A stretch of DNA of 54,473 nt. Source: an uncultured Solirubrobacterales bacterium (lineage in GTDB: Bacteria > Actinomycetota > Thermoleophilia > Solirubrobacterales > JACPNS01). Positions 25,901 to 32,772 of this stretch are shown here, piece by piece. Position numbers and translations under genes: made by a program. Below the pieces are notes generated by a model that did not search any database, was not told where the DNA came from, and was given only the letters and a program-made list of their open reading frames with translations. The stretch covers positions 1 through 54,473 of the forward strand of contig CAKZMQ010000026.1 in the NCBI GenBank assembly GCA_937128795.1, in the 5' to 3' direction. The number at the start of each line of letters is the position of its first letter. Position 1 is the first letter of the stretch.

Positions 25901-26653
25901 CTCGAAAGATGCATCGAGTTGGGTCGCAGCACACGAAGACGGGTTGGTCAACAGCGGCTGGCGCGGCGGTGCTTGATCGCTCTTGAGGTCAACAACCAAC
26001 TTCCGGAGGGAGAACTCGACCGTCCTACCGTGGTCGTCCGTGATCGAGTTTGGAACATCCGTGACAATTGTCCGGATGCCGATGATCTGGCCGACTGCCC
26101 CGGGAGGAGGCGTCGGGACAGTTGGCAGTGCTGCGTAGCGAAGTTGCACTCGCGCGTTGACGTGGACGACTCCCATGTCCACACCACCAATCACCGCTGG
26201 AACGATGATCTGCAGTCCAGCGGGGTCCGCCGGGTCAAACGGGTCGGTCAGGTAGATGTCGCCTGCGAGGCGAACGTCGGAATTGTCGACCGTCGCGTCG
26301 TTGACCACGGTTCCGATCTTTGCGTCGTCGCCGCACGTCAATGAGGCCGCATCGGCGGCGTCGCATTTGACTGCCGCGTCGAGACTCCCGACGACTCCGT
26401 TCGGCAGGTCAATCGTCACGTCTTTAATGTCCTCGCTGGAGGACGAGTTGTCGATCGTGATTCGAGCGTCAGGATTTGCGGCAGCGCGCGTTGTGCTCGT
26501 CTCGAACGTGATCGTCGGCGTGAAGTTCCCGGCCGCACGCGGTGATCCGTCTGCAAACACGAGCACGACACCGATCGCAATCAACGCGGTGATCACTACC
26601 CTGTGCCACGCCTGATCGCCTCGTGTCAATTGCCCTAGCTGCCCGTTGCTCAT
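22916..26653 (-). CDS. Giant secreted module protein 4 (tandem paralogue cluster)
   Basis: 1245 residues from ATG 26653, with AGGGGGAACGGGGC before it. One hydrophobic segment at ~18-34 acts as signal. It differs from proteins 2 and 3 in order: a module pair first (SSEDIKDVTIDLPNG; CGDDAKIG; CPVQAKVG; NKSPIPNLGI), then two Ig-like stretches (~residues 535-735, including FQCSVDDGAFLPC), then a second module pair (NEDVKSVGVSLPDG; CTAASRAG; CPAASIVG; NDLPDVPLSSFTI). The last ~110 residues are a distinct, strongly basic beta-rich domain (RKLTIRLPLGVRLVRKNLKR) that could bind an acidic wall polymer. No sortase or SLH motif. Function unknown; it is the promoter-proximal member on the minus strand of the cluster but transcribed separately. 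Confidence 0.8.
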   Translation of the reverse strand: MSNGQLGQLTRGDQAWHRVVITALIAIGVVLVFADGSPRAAGNFTPTITFETSTTRAAANPDARITIDNSSSSEDIKDVTIDLPNGVVGSLDAAVKCDAADAASLTCGDDAKIGTVVNDATVDNSDVRLAGDIYLTDPFDPADPAGLQIIVPAVIGGVDMGVVHVNARVQLRYAALPTVPTPPPGAVGQIIGIRTIVTDVPNSITDDHGRTVEFSLRKLVVDLKSDQAPPRQPLLTNPSSCAATQLDASFEGYASSTENATAPYAATDCSTANYLDPELTFTPSSNAAGSKIGFTMDMDFPTGTAATQAVIVQLPPAVSINSGALGSTTEDQCPVTTYAQTGYAAFDPTDCPVQAKVGSVTIETPLLSESLEGDVYLINKSPIPNLGIYIDETTGANNPAGVQIGMIGTTATPQLDSTCNPTAIPPFQPAPPPGGCKTGISATFIGMPDAPVSSISVVVNGPSRVGHASTLDGELLAIAAAADLSCQPNDDITSLVYSHTSETRVAAGIDQIDISGCSPRAATVDGAPYGGYASSSTPTLDFVATDPAPTCAVDTSSVRVACPSYSFTPGSALPNGPHYFWLVTAVPLEQTQHRAFVVPSPGLPDTAVPTISIDSGPSGTTSDSTPQWTFSSNEDSFFQCSVDDGAFLPCESGASAADTGSLQITDPFFAGTQHKFAVRAQDEYGNISSVEEVTIDVQIAFAPSLSTHLTTTQARAHPNLDLTISSLSNEDVKSVGVSLPDGFFGGLTGVQSLCPLATAAAGNCTAASRAGTVETEARVDDSLVRIDGEVFLTESAHAGEPAGLSIKVPAVIQDVNLGDIIVSGRLIVRGQAQGIDSLVVEIPKEIDPADSGNTFDSLTEFDMRKITLKLRTGPGATYPLLTNPSSCNGSAFVAYFNGYANSSTTDADAFASTGCGSLPFSPRIAMSVVDSTTGQPPVNGSASDPVSANLTAVLSSNPGYAGIKNVGILMPKPLTINVLEIPPACEVAQYANGAGQCPAASIVGSVSAISPLLPEPLGGSVYLLKQSNPAKATPRLLIALRGRINVDIIADNSFVNGTQILTTLNDLPDVPLSSFTINVDRVLSTRNEACTVPSDEWNAVGNMTDFNGRTAPINQHLVFGCEPQYSFRYRNRGDRSFLNVEAIGGPKQMRKLTIRLPLGVRLVRKNLKRKLVVRADGKRLSSRCYRVARATLTLRLCGRDVSTLRAEFRRGSLTTNRKAAPNKRVKRLSLWGADRDLNLIRFNGR

Positions 26654-26667
26654 GCCCCGTTCCCCCT

Positions 26668-26684
26668 CAGGCGATATTCGCCTG
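26668..26684 (-). promoter_or_regulatory. Leader hairpin before the G-run ribosome binding site of secreted gene 4
   Basis: CAGGCGA/TCGCCTG forms a 7-bp stem with a 3-base loop, directly followed on the minus strand by AGGGGGAACGGGGC and ATG 26653. The stem ends next to the ribosome binding site, so folding could influence translation. Confidence 0.5.
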
Positions 26685-26716
26685 CCATTTCATATGTCTA
26701 CCGAGACCCGAAGAAG

Positions 26717-26763
26717 TGTGATCCGGGTCACCTAACCGTACCACCCCCATAACCCCGTGGCAA
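26717..26763 (-). promoter_or_regulatory. Promoter and CRP/FNR-like operator of secreted gene 4
   Basis: On the minus strand TTGCCA (26758-26763), 17 bases, then TACGGT (26735-26740). Two bases on is GGTGACCCGGATCACA (26717-26732), which matches TGTGA-N6-TCACA in 9 of the 10 conserved positions. The promoter is weaker than those of genes 2 and 3 and the palindrome closer to the -10, but the architecture is the same. Confidence 0.58.
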
Positions 26764-26817
26764 GTGCAGAAGTATCGGTCAAATCCCACGCGGCGAGTTG
26801 ACAAATTCGGGTCGAAT

Positions 26818-27138
26818 TCAGTAGCCGAGCGCGAACTTCGCATCTTCGCTCATCATCTCCGGCGTCCAGGGCGGCGAAAAGACGAGTTTCGGAAAGACCT
26901 TCTCCACCCCGTTCATCTCGATCGTGAACTCCTTGATCTGGTCTGCGATCTGCGGCCCAATCGGGCAGCCAGGCGACGTGAGTGAGTAGGTCACGTAAAC
27001 CTCATGGCCGTGGCCTTCGTCGATCTTGTTCACCTCGACGTCATAGATCAATCCGAGTTCGACGAAGTCGAGCCCGAGCTCTGGGTCGATGACCTGTTCG
27101 AGCGCTTCGTAGACGTCGTCCGGTGTGAGCGATGGCAT
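26818..27138 (-). CDS. MIP18/DUF59-family Fe-S assembly protein (SufT-like)
   Basis: 106 residues from ATG 27138. The sequence DDVYEALEQVIDPELGLDFVELGLIYDV and the later TSPGCPIGPQIADQI are the two hallmark blocks of the PaaD/SufT/MIP18 family; the Cys in SPGCP is its conserved cysteine. SufT-type proteins help load or mature Fe-S proteins. In actinobacteria the gene often sits in the suf operon; here it is alone. No clear ribosome binding site precedes the ATG. It is divergent from fxsA. Confidence 0.88.
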   Translation of the reverse strand: MPSLTPDDVYEALEQVIDPELGLDFVELGLIYDVEVNKIDEGHGHEVYVTYSLTSPGCPIGPQIADQIKEFTIEMNGVEKVFPKLVFSPPWTPEMMSEDAKFALGY

Positions 27139-27209
27139 GCATTGAGTGTAGGCGTCGCGCGGCGATCGGGAGGTCAGCAGGGCGACACCTGCGATTAGGG
27201 TCTGCGCCA

Positions 27210-27731
27210 ATGTTTCTGTTGCTTCTATTGCTTTTCATCGCCGTACCTGTGATCGAGGTATGGCTGATCCTCGAGGTCGCACAGCTGCTCGGCGGAGGAT
27301 CGCGCGGTCTCGGCCTGACGTTGGTTGTGCTGGTGGTGGATTCCCTGATTGGTGCATTGTTGGTGCGGCATCATGGCCGATCTGCTTGGAGCGAGCTTCG
27401 TGGCGCAATCAACGCAGGCAGGATCCCCGGGAATGAGGCGGTGAATGGCGGATTCGTGCTGATCGGCGCGACATTTCTGCTGCTTCCCGGCTTCCTCTCA
27501 GACTTCGCCGGCGTGCTTTTTCTGATCCCGGTGACGCGAAAACCGATGGCTGGATGGATGTTTTCCTTTCTCCGGCGCCGAATTACGGTGTTCCCGACGA
27601 ATGCCGATAGCGGTATGCGAGACTTTGCCTACTCTGATCAGCCGCGTCGCCGGCCAGAATCTGGCCCAGCAAATAGCTCGAGCGCCGGAGAAACAGACCT
27701 TGACCTTGAAAAGCAGCACCTGAGCGAATGA
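27210..27731 (+). CDS. fxsA: FxsA family membrane protein
   Basis: 173 residues from ATG 27210. The N-terminal block FIAVPVIEVWLILEVAQLLG, the central RHHGRSAWSELR and the later LLLPGFLSDFAGVLFLIP are diagnostic of FxsA, a small membrane protein first known for relieving F-plasmid exclusion of phage T7; its normal role is unclear. Four hydrophobic segments are followed by a polar C-terminal tail of ~45 residues. The stop overlaps the next start (ATGA). Confidence 0.9.
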   Translation: MFLLLLLLFIAVPVIEVWLILEVAQLLGGGSRGLGLTLVVLVVDSLIGALLVRHHGRSAWSELRGAINAGRIPGNEAVNGGFVLIGATFLLLPGFLSDFAGVLFLIPVTRKPMAGWMFSFLRRRITVFPTNADSGMRDFAYSDQPRRRPESGPANSSSAGETDLDLEKQHLSE

Positions 27732-28489
27732 ATTCGATCCAGTCTGTACCTCTACTGGAGGCTGAGAGTCTTGCTTTTTTCGAGCCCGAGAAGGGCGTTT
27801 ATGGCATTGCCGGCCCACAGGTGTCGGTGATGTTCACCGGCAAGGGCGACGCCCAGACTTTGGCGTTCTCCGTCAGCGATGTTCAGCAGTTGACGACCCT
27901 CGGTTCCAACAAATGGCAGGCTCAGATGCAGTCGATGAACGGCGCCTTCGATCTGGACTGGAAGAGCCGCGGCCATGGCGCTCACCTCGACAGCAGCGAG
28001 GTCATCGTCTGCGACGTGACCGGTCGCGTGAGCGAAAACGGAAAGCGTGATCGTCGCTTCAGTTCGTTCGGCGTTTCGACGCTTCCGAGTCGAAAGCCGG
28101 GGCCGCCCGTGCTTCGATCGATTTCTGCGGTGTTCGAGAATGGAGACGCGTTCTTTCTCAACGCATACAAGCCTGCCGTCTACCACGGGCACGGCGACGA
28201 GCGCAACGACGCTGTGATCATCGAAGACGGCAAGGCGCAGACCGTGGCCGACGCCCGACTCTCCACTGTCTTCAGCAAGGACGATCTGCACACCCAGGCG
28301 TCACTCGAGCTCTGGCTGCACGAAGACGACTTCCCAAGGCGGATCACGGGCGAAGCAATCCCCGGCACCCACGTTGAGCTGACCGATCGCGACGTGGCAC
28401 TCGGCTTCTACAACTGGACGATGGGGCCGCACAGCGGGATCGGGTACTACGAGATCGCACTGGCAGCTCCCCCGCGCCGTGCCGCATAG
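27728..28489 (+). CDS. Conserved hypothetical protein, beta-rich (AttH/lipocalin-like possibility)
   Basis: 253 residues; ATG 27728 overlaps the fxsA stop by four bases, so the two are translationally coupled. No signal peptide or membrane segment. The protein is made of alternating beta-type stretches (SVMFTGKGDAQTLAFSV, SISAVFENGDAFFLNAYKP) and ends GIGYYEIAL. The pattern recalls AttH/carotenoid-hydratase-like two-lobed beta-barrels and the DUF7064 type, but I cannot match it firmly and propose no function. Confidence 0.6.
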   Translation: MNSIQSVPLLEAESLAFFEPEKGVYGIAGPQVSVMFTGKGDAQTLAFSVSDVQQLTTLGSNKWQAQMQSMNGAFDLDWKSRGHGAHLDSSEVIVCDVTGRVSENGKRDRRFSSFGVSTLPSRKPGPPVLRSISAVFENGDAFFLNAYKPAVYHGHGDERNDAVIIEDGKAQTVADARLSTVFSKDDLHTQASLELWLHEDDFPRRITGEAIPGTHVELTDRDVALGFYNWTMGPHSGIGYYEIALAAPPRRAA

Positions 28490-28502
28490 ACTGCGTTCCA
28501 GC

Positions 28503-29168
28503 ATGAGCGTGCGCGTGATCATCAGCGACTTCGGCGGTGTACTCACGAACCCGCTTGAAGAAGCTTTCCTCGCCTACCAGGAGGAGAGTGGCATCGCGCT
28601 GGAGGAACTGGGTTTGGCGATGTTTAGCGTCGCCGAGCGTGATGGCGAGAATCCGCTCTACGTTCTCGAGAAGGGCCAGATGACGTACGCACGGTTTGAA
28701 GAAGTGATGCAGGACCAGCTTCGTGTGCAACTCGGCGACGAAGTGCAGTTCTCCGACTTCACCGAGTGCTACTTCAACGCGCTTCATCCCAACCAGCAGT
28801 TTCTGGATTTTCTGTTCGACTACAAAGCCGGGGGCGGCCGCCTCGCATTACTGACCAACAACGTCAAAGAGTGGGAGCCGCGTTGGCGCGCAATGCTGCC
28901 GATCGATGAACTTTTCGAGACGATCGTCGACAGCGGGTTTGTGGGGACCCGCAAGCCCGAACCGCGGATCTACGAGATCGCCTACGAGCAAATCAAGTCA
29001 CTGCCTGGTCTACATGATGTGGCACGCGACGAATGCGTCCTCGTCGACGACATCGAGATCAACTGTGACGCGGCGCGCGAATTTGGCTTCCAAGCCGTGA
29101 GGTATCACGAACCGTTTGAGGTTGTACGTGGCGAACTCAATCGCATTCGATCTCAACACCCGGCGTAA
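28503..29168 (+). CDS. HAD-superfamily hydrolase
   Basis: 221 residues from ATG 28503. All four HAD motifs are visible: motif I DFGGVLTN (nucleophile Asp; the second Asp of the usual DxD is replaced by Gly), motif II LLTNN, motif III Lys in GTRKPEPRIY, and motif IV VLVDDIEIN. A cap of about 80 helical residues follows motif I. The missing second Asp is also seen in dehalogenase- and epoxide-hydrolase-N-type HADs, so a phosphatase role is not certain. It starts 13 bases after the preceding gene and probably belongs to the fxsA operon. Confidence 0.88.
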   Translation: MSVRVIISDFGGVLTNPLEEAFLAYQEESGIALEELGLAMFSVAERDGENPLYVLEKGQMTYARFEEVMQDQLRVQLGDEVQFSDFTECYFNALHPNQQFLDFLFDYKAGGGRLALLTNNVKEWEPRWRAMLPIDELFETIVDSGFVGTRKPEPRIYEIAYEQIKSLPGLHDVARDECVLVDDIEINCDAAREFGFQAVRYHEPFEVVRGELNRIRSQHPA

Positions 29169-29198
29169 TTCGTCGCCGAATCGTCTAAATTCTTCTCC

Positions 29199-29867
29199 AT
29201 GAAGTTTGGGGGGCTCTCACTGGGCATACTGCTGGTCGCAGCGGCGCTGGTCGGTGCCGGTTGCGGCAACGATGAATCGTCGAAGTCGTCGACGGCGCAA
29301 TCCTCCCCTGCCACTGAAGAGGCAACGTCCGAAACGGGGAAGCAGGCCGACGATCCGAAGAGGGAAAAGCAGACGGGGAAAAAGAAGTCGGACGACTCTT
29401 CGACGACGGCACCGCTCCCAGTCAAGCCAGAAATCTCTGGTCCAGCCCCGCCGAAGGCGCCCAGCTCGCGCGTGGACAAAGACGGAAAGCCGTTCATTCC
29501 AAGATCCGAGGGAATTCCGAAGGACATTCGTGATGGTGTGATCAGCGCATTCAACCGCCTTTGGCGCGCCTACGAAACGAACGATTTTGAATTTCTCTGC
29601 TCACGCGGATACTCGAGCGACCACATCCAGTTCTTGAACAGTCGCGGTGGTTGCGTCGAACAGACTCGCAAAGATTTGGCATCGGTCAACTCGGTTTCGG
29701 GCAAGATCGAGGCGCTCAACCAGTTGAGTCCCACACTGGTCGAGGTCTATTTCAATCTTCGTTTGGACTCGAAGGCTCAAGGCGTGGTGAAGGATGATCG
29801 GACGATCCACTTCAAGAAGCAGAGTGGAACGTGGCGCTACTTCATCTACACCGGTGACAACGGCTAG
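29199..29867 (+). CDS. Lipoprotein with low-complexity linker and NTF2-like C-terminal domain
   Basis: 222 residues. Lipobox LVGAGC gives a lipid-anchored Cys near residue 22. Residues 23-100 are Ser/Lys/Asp/Pro-rich linker; residues 105-222 (DIRDGVISAFNRLWRAYETNDFEFLC to RYFIYTGDNG) look like an NTF2/SnoaL-type ligand-binding cone often found in actinobacterial lipoproteins. Two Cys in that domain (FLCS, GGCVE) may pair. The binding partner is unknown. It follows the HAD gene by 30 bases. Confidence 0.75.
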   Translation: MKFGGLSLGILLVAAALVGAGCGNDESSKSSTAQSSPATEEATSETGKQADDPKREKQTGKKKSDDSSTTAPLPVKPEISGPAPPKAPSSRVDKDGKPFIPRSEGIPKDIRDGVISAFNRLWRAYETNDFEFLCSRGYSSDHIQFLNSRGGCVEQTRKDLASVNSVSGKIEALNQLSPTLVEVYFNLRLDSKAQGVVKDDRTIHFKKQSGTWRYFIYTGDNG

Positions 29868-29883
29868 CGACTAGTTGTCGCTA
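29865..29883. terminator. Small hairpin covering both stop codons of convergent genes
   Basis: TAGCGAC and GTCGCTA form a 7-bp stem with a 5-base loop. The stem contains the TAG of the lipoprotein gene and the loop side contains the stop of the opposite gene, so it may act as a compact bidirectional terminator. No T-run follows. Confidence 0.45.
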
Positions 29884-30329
29884 CCGATCCGATCCCAAAC
29901 GTAGATCCGCATCGCTTCTGCAGCGAGCTCCATCGTCTGGCGTGGCGGCAGCCACGGCAGCACCGTGTCGAGCATCTCCTCGTCTGACGCGCCGTTCTCG
30001 AATGCCTCCTCGCTGCGGAAGCTCGCGGCTATGCGTAGGGCTTCGCGGCGGTTGTCCTTGTCGAGGGCGGTGTAGGCACCGATCAGGAAGTCGCGGTTGG
30101 CGACCGGCTGGCCCACCTCCAACGAGGCGTGCCACGCGGCGAGCACCGTCAAGTCGTTTTCATCGAGGGCACGGATCGCTTCGGCGTAGTGGATCGGCAG
30201 CTCCGAGTCGGGAAGCGAGTTGACCCACGCGTGGACCACTTCCGTGACCAGCTGGCGACGGGCCTCGCGGCCGACTGAATCTGCCACGACGCGGACTGCG
30301 TCCTGGGGCTCGATGAAGCAAAGAGACAT
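29871..30329 (-). CDS. Hypothetical all-alpha protein
   Basis: 152 residues, no signal peptide or membrane segment, acidic and helical throughout. It contains REARRQLVTEVVHAWV and EALRIAASFRSEEAFENG. I do not recognise a family. Codon use and GC pattern fit the neighbours and the gap to both neighbours is tight, which supports it as a real gene. It is downstream of the MarP-like gene by 39 bases and may be co-transcribed with it. Confidence 0.55.
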   Translation of the reverse strand: MSLCFIEPQDAVRVVADSVGREARRQLVTEVVHAWVNSLPDSELPIHYAEAIRALDENDLTVLAAWHASLEVGQPVANRDFLIGAYTALDKDNRREALRIAASFRSEEAFENGASDEEMLDTVLPWLPPRQTMELAAEAMRIYVWDRIGSDN

Positions 30330-30368
30330 TGGCAGCCAATCTAGGCGTGACTGCCGACGGAAAAGCGC

Positions 30369-31520
30369 TCAGGCGCATGCTCCGGTGCTCACCGTGCGTG
30401 ACGGATCGACCTGTGCGAGAGCCTCGGCGATCTGCTTTCCGGGGACGCCGTAGCCGCGCTTGTTGTCACTGTCACTCTTGGCGGCGAAAACGGTTGACCT
30501 GACGCGGCCGGCGGCATCAACGATTGGGCCACCGGAGTTTCCATGACGCACCAGCCCGCGGAAGCTGGTCATGCGGCGGGTGATCGGTCCGGATCCGTAG
30601 ATGTCGTCGGAGAGGACAGTTGACGTCGCGCCGATTCGCGCCGGTTGGATATCCAACGGGCCGTTGAGCGGGAAGCCGATGATCGCGCCTGAGGTGCCCT
30701 TGTCGGTGCTCTCCACGAGCGTCAGCGGGTTGGCGATCAATCCCGGTGCGTAGAGCACGGCGAGGTCGTTGCGCGAGTCGAAGAACAAGACGGTCGCCCG
30801 GATCTGACTACCGCGGCCCTTCGCTTGCACGGTCGTGTCTGTTTGGCCGGCGACCACGTGCGCGTTCGTGACGACAGTGCTGTTGCCGGCGACCCAGCCA
30901 GAGCCTTCCACGCCGTAACCACAGGCGGTGCCGAGCACGCGCACCGTCGATTCCGTCGCGCGCTGGACGTCCGGATCGCGGGCGATCTCGGAATCCGGCG
31001 CGGCGACGTTCGGCGACGGCCCGTTGATCTGCGGCACCGGGTCGATACGCGCCAGTGCGTCGAGGATCCCACCGGTCGGCGGGAGCGCTGCGTTGATCTG
31101 TTTGACGACGGCAGACTCCCGAATCGTCTGGCGGAGGTTTTTGTCTGCCCGCGACTGTGTGAGCGCGGCGGCACCGACCCAGACGATGCCGATCGCGAAC
31201 GCCGTGAGCAGCATCGCCCCCACCGTGCCATCAACGCGACGCGCGGTCCTGCTTGTGAATCGCACGCGCAGCCGATAACCGATCGCCATCGTGATCTCGG
31301 CGATGATGCCGCCGACGAGCAGGGCTGCCGCCAGCGCGAAGAGCGGCGTGTAGGGCGAGTCGTTGCCACGCTCGAGCAGCATGCCGGCGATGTTCACACC
31401 GACGAGTGTGCCGCCGAGGAATCCGAGCATCGAGGAGACGCCGATCACGGCGCCCTGCCGGAAGCCCCAAGCAGCGAACAGCACGATTGCGATGACTATC
31501 GAATAGTCGAGCAGCGTCAT
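30369..31520 (-). CDS. CvpA-trypsin membrane serine protease (MarP-like)
   Basis: 383 residues: a CvpA-like N-terminal domain with four membrane helices (residues 1-120), then a periplasmic trypsin-like domain. The catalytic triad is visible as His221 (VTNAHVVAG), Asp252 (RNDLAVL) and Ser329 (GNSGGP). Cys200 and Cys382 bracket the protease domain, as do the disulfide cysteines of mycobacterial MarP. MarP is needed for acid and oxidative stress resistance in Mycobacterium tuberculosis; a similar stress role here is inferred. Confidence 0.88.
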   Translation of the reverse strand: MTLLDYSIVIAIVLFAAWGFRQGAVIGVSSMLGFLGGTLVGVNIAGMLLERGNDSPYTPLFALAAALLVGGIIAEITMAIGYRLRVRFTSRTARRVDGTVGAMLLTAFAIGIVWVGAAALTQSRADKNLRQTIRESAVVKQINAALPPTGGILDALARIDPVPQINGPSPNVAAPDSEIARDPDVQRATESTVRVLGTACGYGVEGSGWVAGNSTVVTNAHVVAGQTDTTVQAKGRGSQIRATVLFFDSRNDLAVLYAPGLIANPLTLVESTDKGTSGAIIGFPLNGPLDIQPARIGATSTVLSDDIYGSGPITRRMTSFRGLVRHGNSGGPIVDAAGRVRSTVFAAKSDSDNKRGYGVPGKQIAEALAQVDPSRTVSTGACA

Positions 31521-31557
31521 GGGTGAATCATGACGTGTCGGCAGTCAGCGCAGGTAG

Positions 31558-32124
31558 CTAAACGTCAATCAAAATCTCGCCAACGTCGCCATCCGCGCCT
31601 TCGATCTCCAGGTGGAGTGGGCGGTTGTCGAGGTCGGTGAGTGGGATGCGGAAGAGGATCAGGCCGCCGCGAATCGGTCCGACGAAGGCCGGTGTGTCAG
31701 GGATCGGGAGAACGGCACCCTTGCCGAGCGGTGCGGGGGCATAGGCCCAGCCGGCACCCTTGACTTCGATCGGCTCGTATTCAGCGCCACCGGCGTTCCT
31801 GATCTTCATCTTGTCCAGGCCGACGGGCAGCACGCGAGTTGGGTTTTCCTCGTTGTCGACGCGCATGAAGACTCCGAAATAGACCTCGCCCTTGGCCGGC
31901 GTCGGCTGGTCGAGCACGTAGTAGCTGTCCTCGACGTCCTTCGGGTTGAGCTGGCGCGAGAGCTGCACTTGGTAGTACAGGTTGTCGAGCTCAATGCGCC
32001 CACCCTCCTTGGCCTCAAGTTGCTTTTCCTCTTGGCCGCAGCCGCTCGCGGCGACCGCCACGAGGGCGACCAAAAACAGCGCGAGGAGACGGGAAATCCG
32101 TGGGTTCGTGGTGGAACGCTTCAT
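31558..32124 (-). CDS. Lipoprotein with DUF4352-like domain
   Basis: 188 residues. The signal peptide ends in lipobox VAASGC. The mature part is a single beta-rich domain (DNLYYQVQLSRQLNP, then FGVFMRVDNEENPTRVLP and LILFRIPLTDLDNRPLHLEI) that resembles the DUF4352/telomeric-repeat-factor-like immunoglobulin fold often found in Gram-positive lipoproteins. The assignment is by fold impression and the function is unknown. It lies 37 bases upstream of the MarP-like gene on the same strand. Confidence 0.65.
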   Translation of the reverse strand: MKRSTTNPRISRLLALFLVALVAVAASGCGQEEKQLEAKEGGRIELDNLYYQVQLSRQLNPKDVEDSYYVLDQPTPAKGEVYFGVFMRVDNEENPTRVLPVGLDKMKIRNAGGAEYEPIEVKGAGWAYAPAPLGKGAVLPIPDTPAFVGPIRGGLILFRIPLTDLDNRPLHLEIEGADGDVGEILIDV

Positions 32125-32220
32125 GCGGCGCGGAAGTCTAGTAAGTGAACAGGCGGGTTCTTTGGCGGGGACGAAAAATCCGCGCGATGGCAGTTCTGAT
32201 CCGGGCTGCGTCGGCAGAAA

Positions 32221-32739
32221 TCAGGGATTGGGAACGTAGTTCGAGTCGAGCCCGGCGACCGTTGCGCGTTCACCCGGCGAGACGTTCGGTGTCTGCTCGA
32301 GGATGCCGCGAAGGCGGCGCAATGCCGACGGCATCTTGCGACGGATCTTTGCGTGAAAGCGGAATTCTCGAATCTGGTCAACGAGATTCAGCGGGTGCGA
32401 CTCGATCGTCCACTCGACCTTCGTCGGGCCGCCCGGTAGCTCTTCGAGCAGGTACTCGATCGCCAGCGGCACGCGGCCTCCACGGCCTGTTGAGCCCTCC
32501 TCGAGGATGCGCTCGCCGGGCACAGCCTCGGTAAGAGTCGTGCCGGCATAGCGGTCGCGCAGCTTGCGATGCAGGCGATAGCGCGCGCCTGCCCCCACCC
32601 CCTTCGACTCGACCCTGGACAGGCGGAAGTCGAGAAAGACGTTCGGTGCGAACTCCGGGCGCGTGCCGATGTCGAGCAGGTACTCGTAGACGTCGTCTAT
32701 CGGCCTGTCGATCGTGATCTTTGCTCGTGCGGCGCGCAT
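32221..32739 (-). CDS. SRPBCC/polyketide-cyclase-like protein
   Basis: 172 residues from ATG 32739. It opens with the SRPBCC pattern KITIDRPIDDVYEYLLDI, followed by FAPNVFLDFRLSRVESKG and an LVEW-type strand (TKVEWTIES) before the long C-terminal helix. The family binds hydrophobic ligands; in actinobacteria it is very common and rarely characterised. It lies 33 bases after gltB on the same strand and is probably its downstream operon partner. Confidence 0.8.
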   Translation of the reverse strand: MRAARAKITIDRPIDDVYEYLLDIGTRPEFAPNVFLDFRLSRVESKGVGAGARYRLHRKLRDRYAGTTLTEAVPGERILEEGSTGRGGRVPLAIEYLLEELPGGPTKVEWTIESHPLNLVDQIREFRFHAKIRRKMPSALRRLRGILEQTPNVSPGERATVAGLDSNYVPNP

Positions 32740-32772
32740 CGGAAGTGATCCTACTGCGGGCGAGACGTCCGG

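Noticed and set aside
12502..26653. Repeated sequence as CRISPR or tandem DNA repeat array
   Set aside because: The repetition is in protein modules diverged at the DNA level; there are no short direct repeats with regular spacers.
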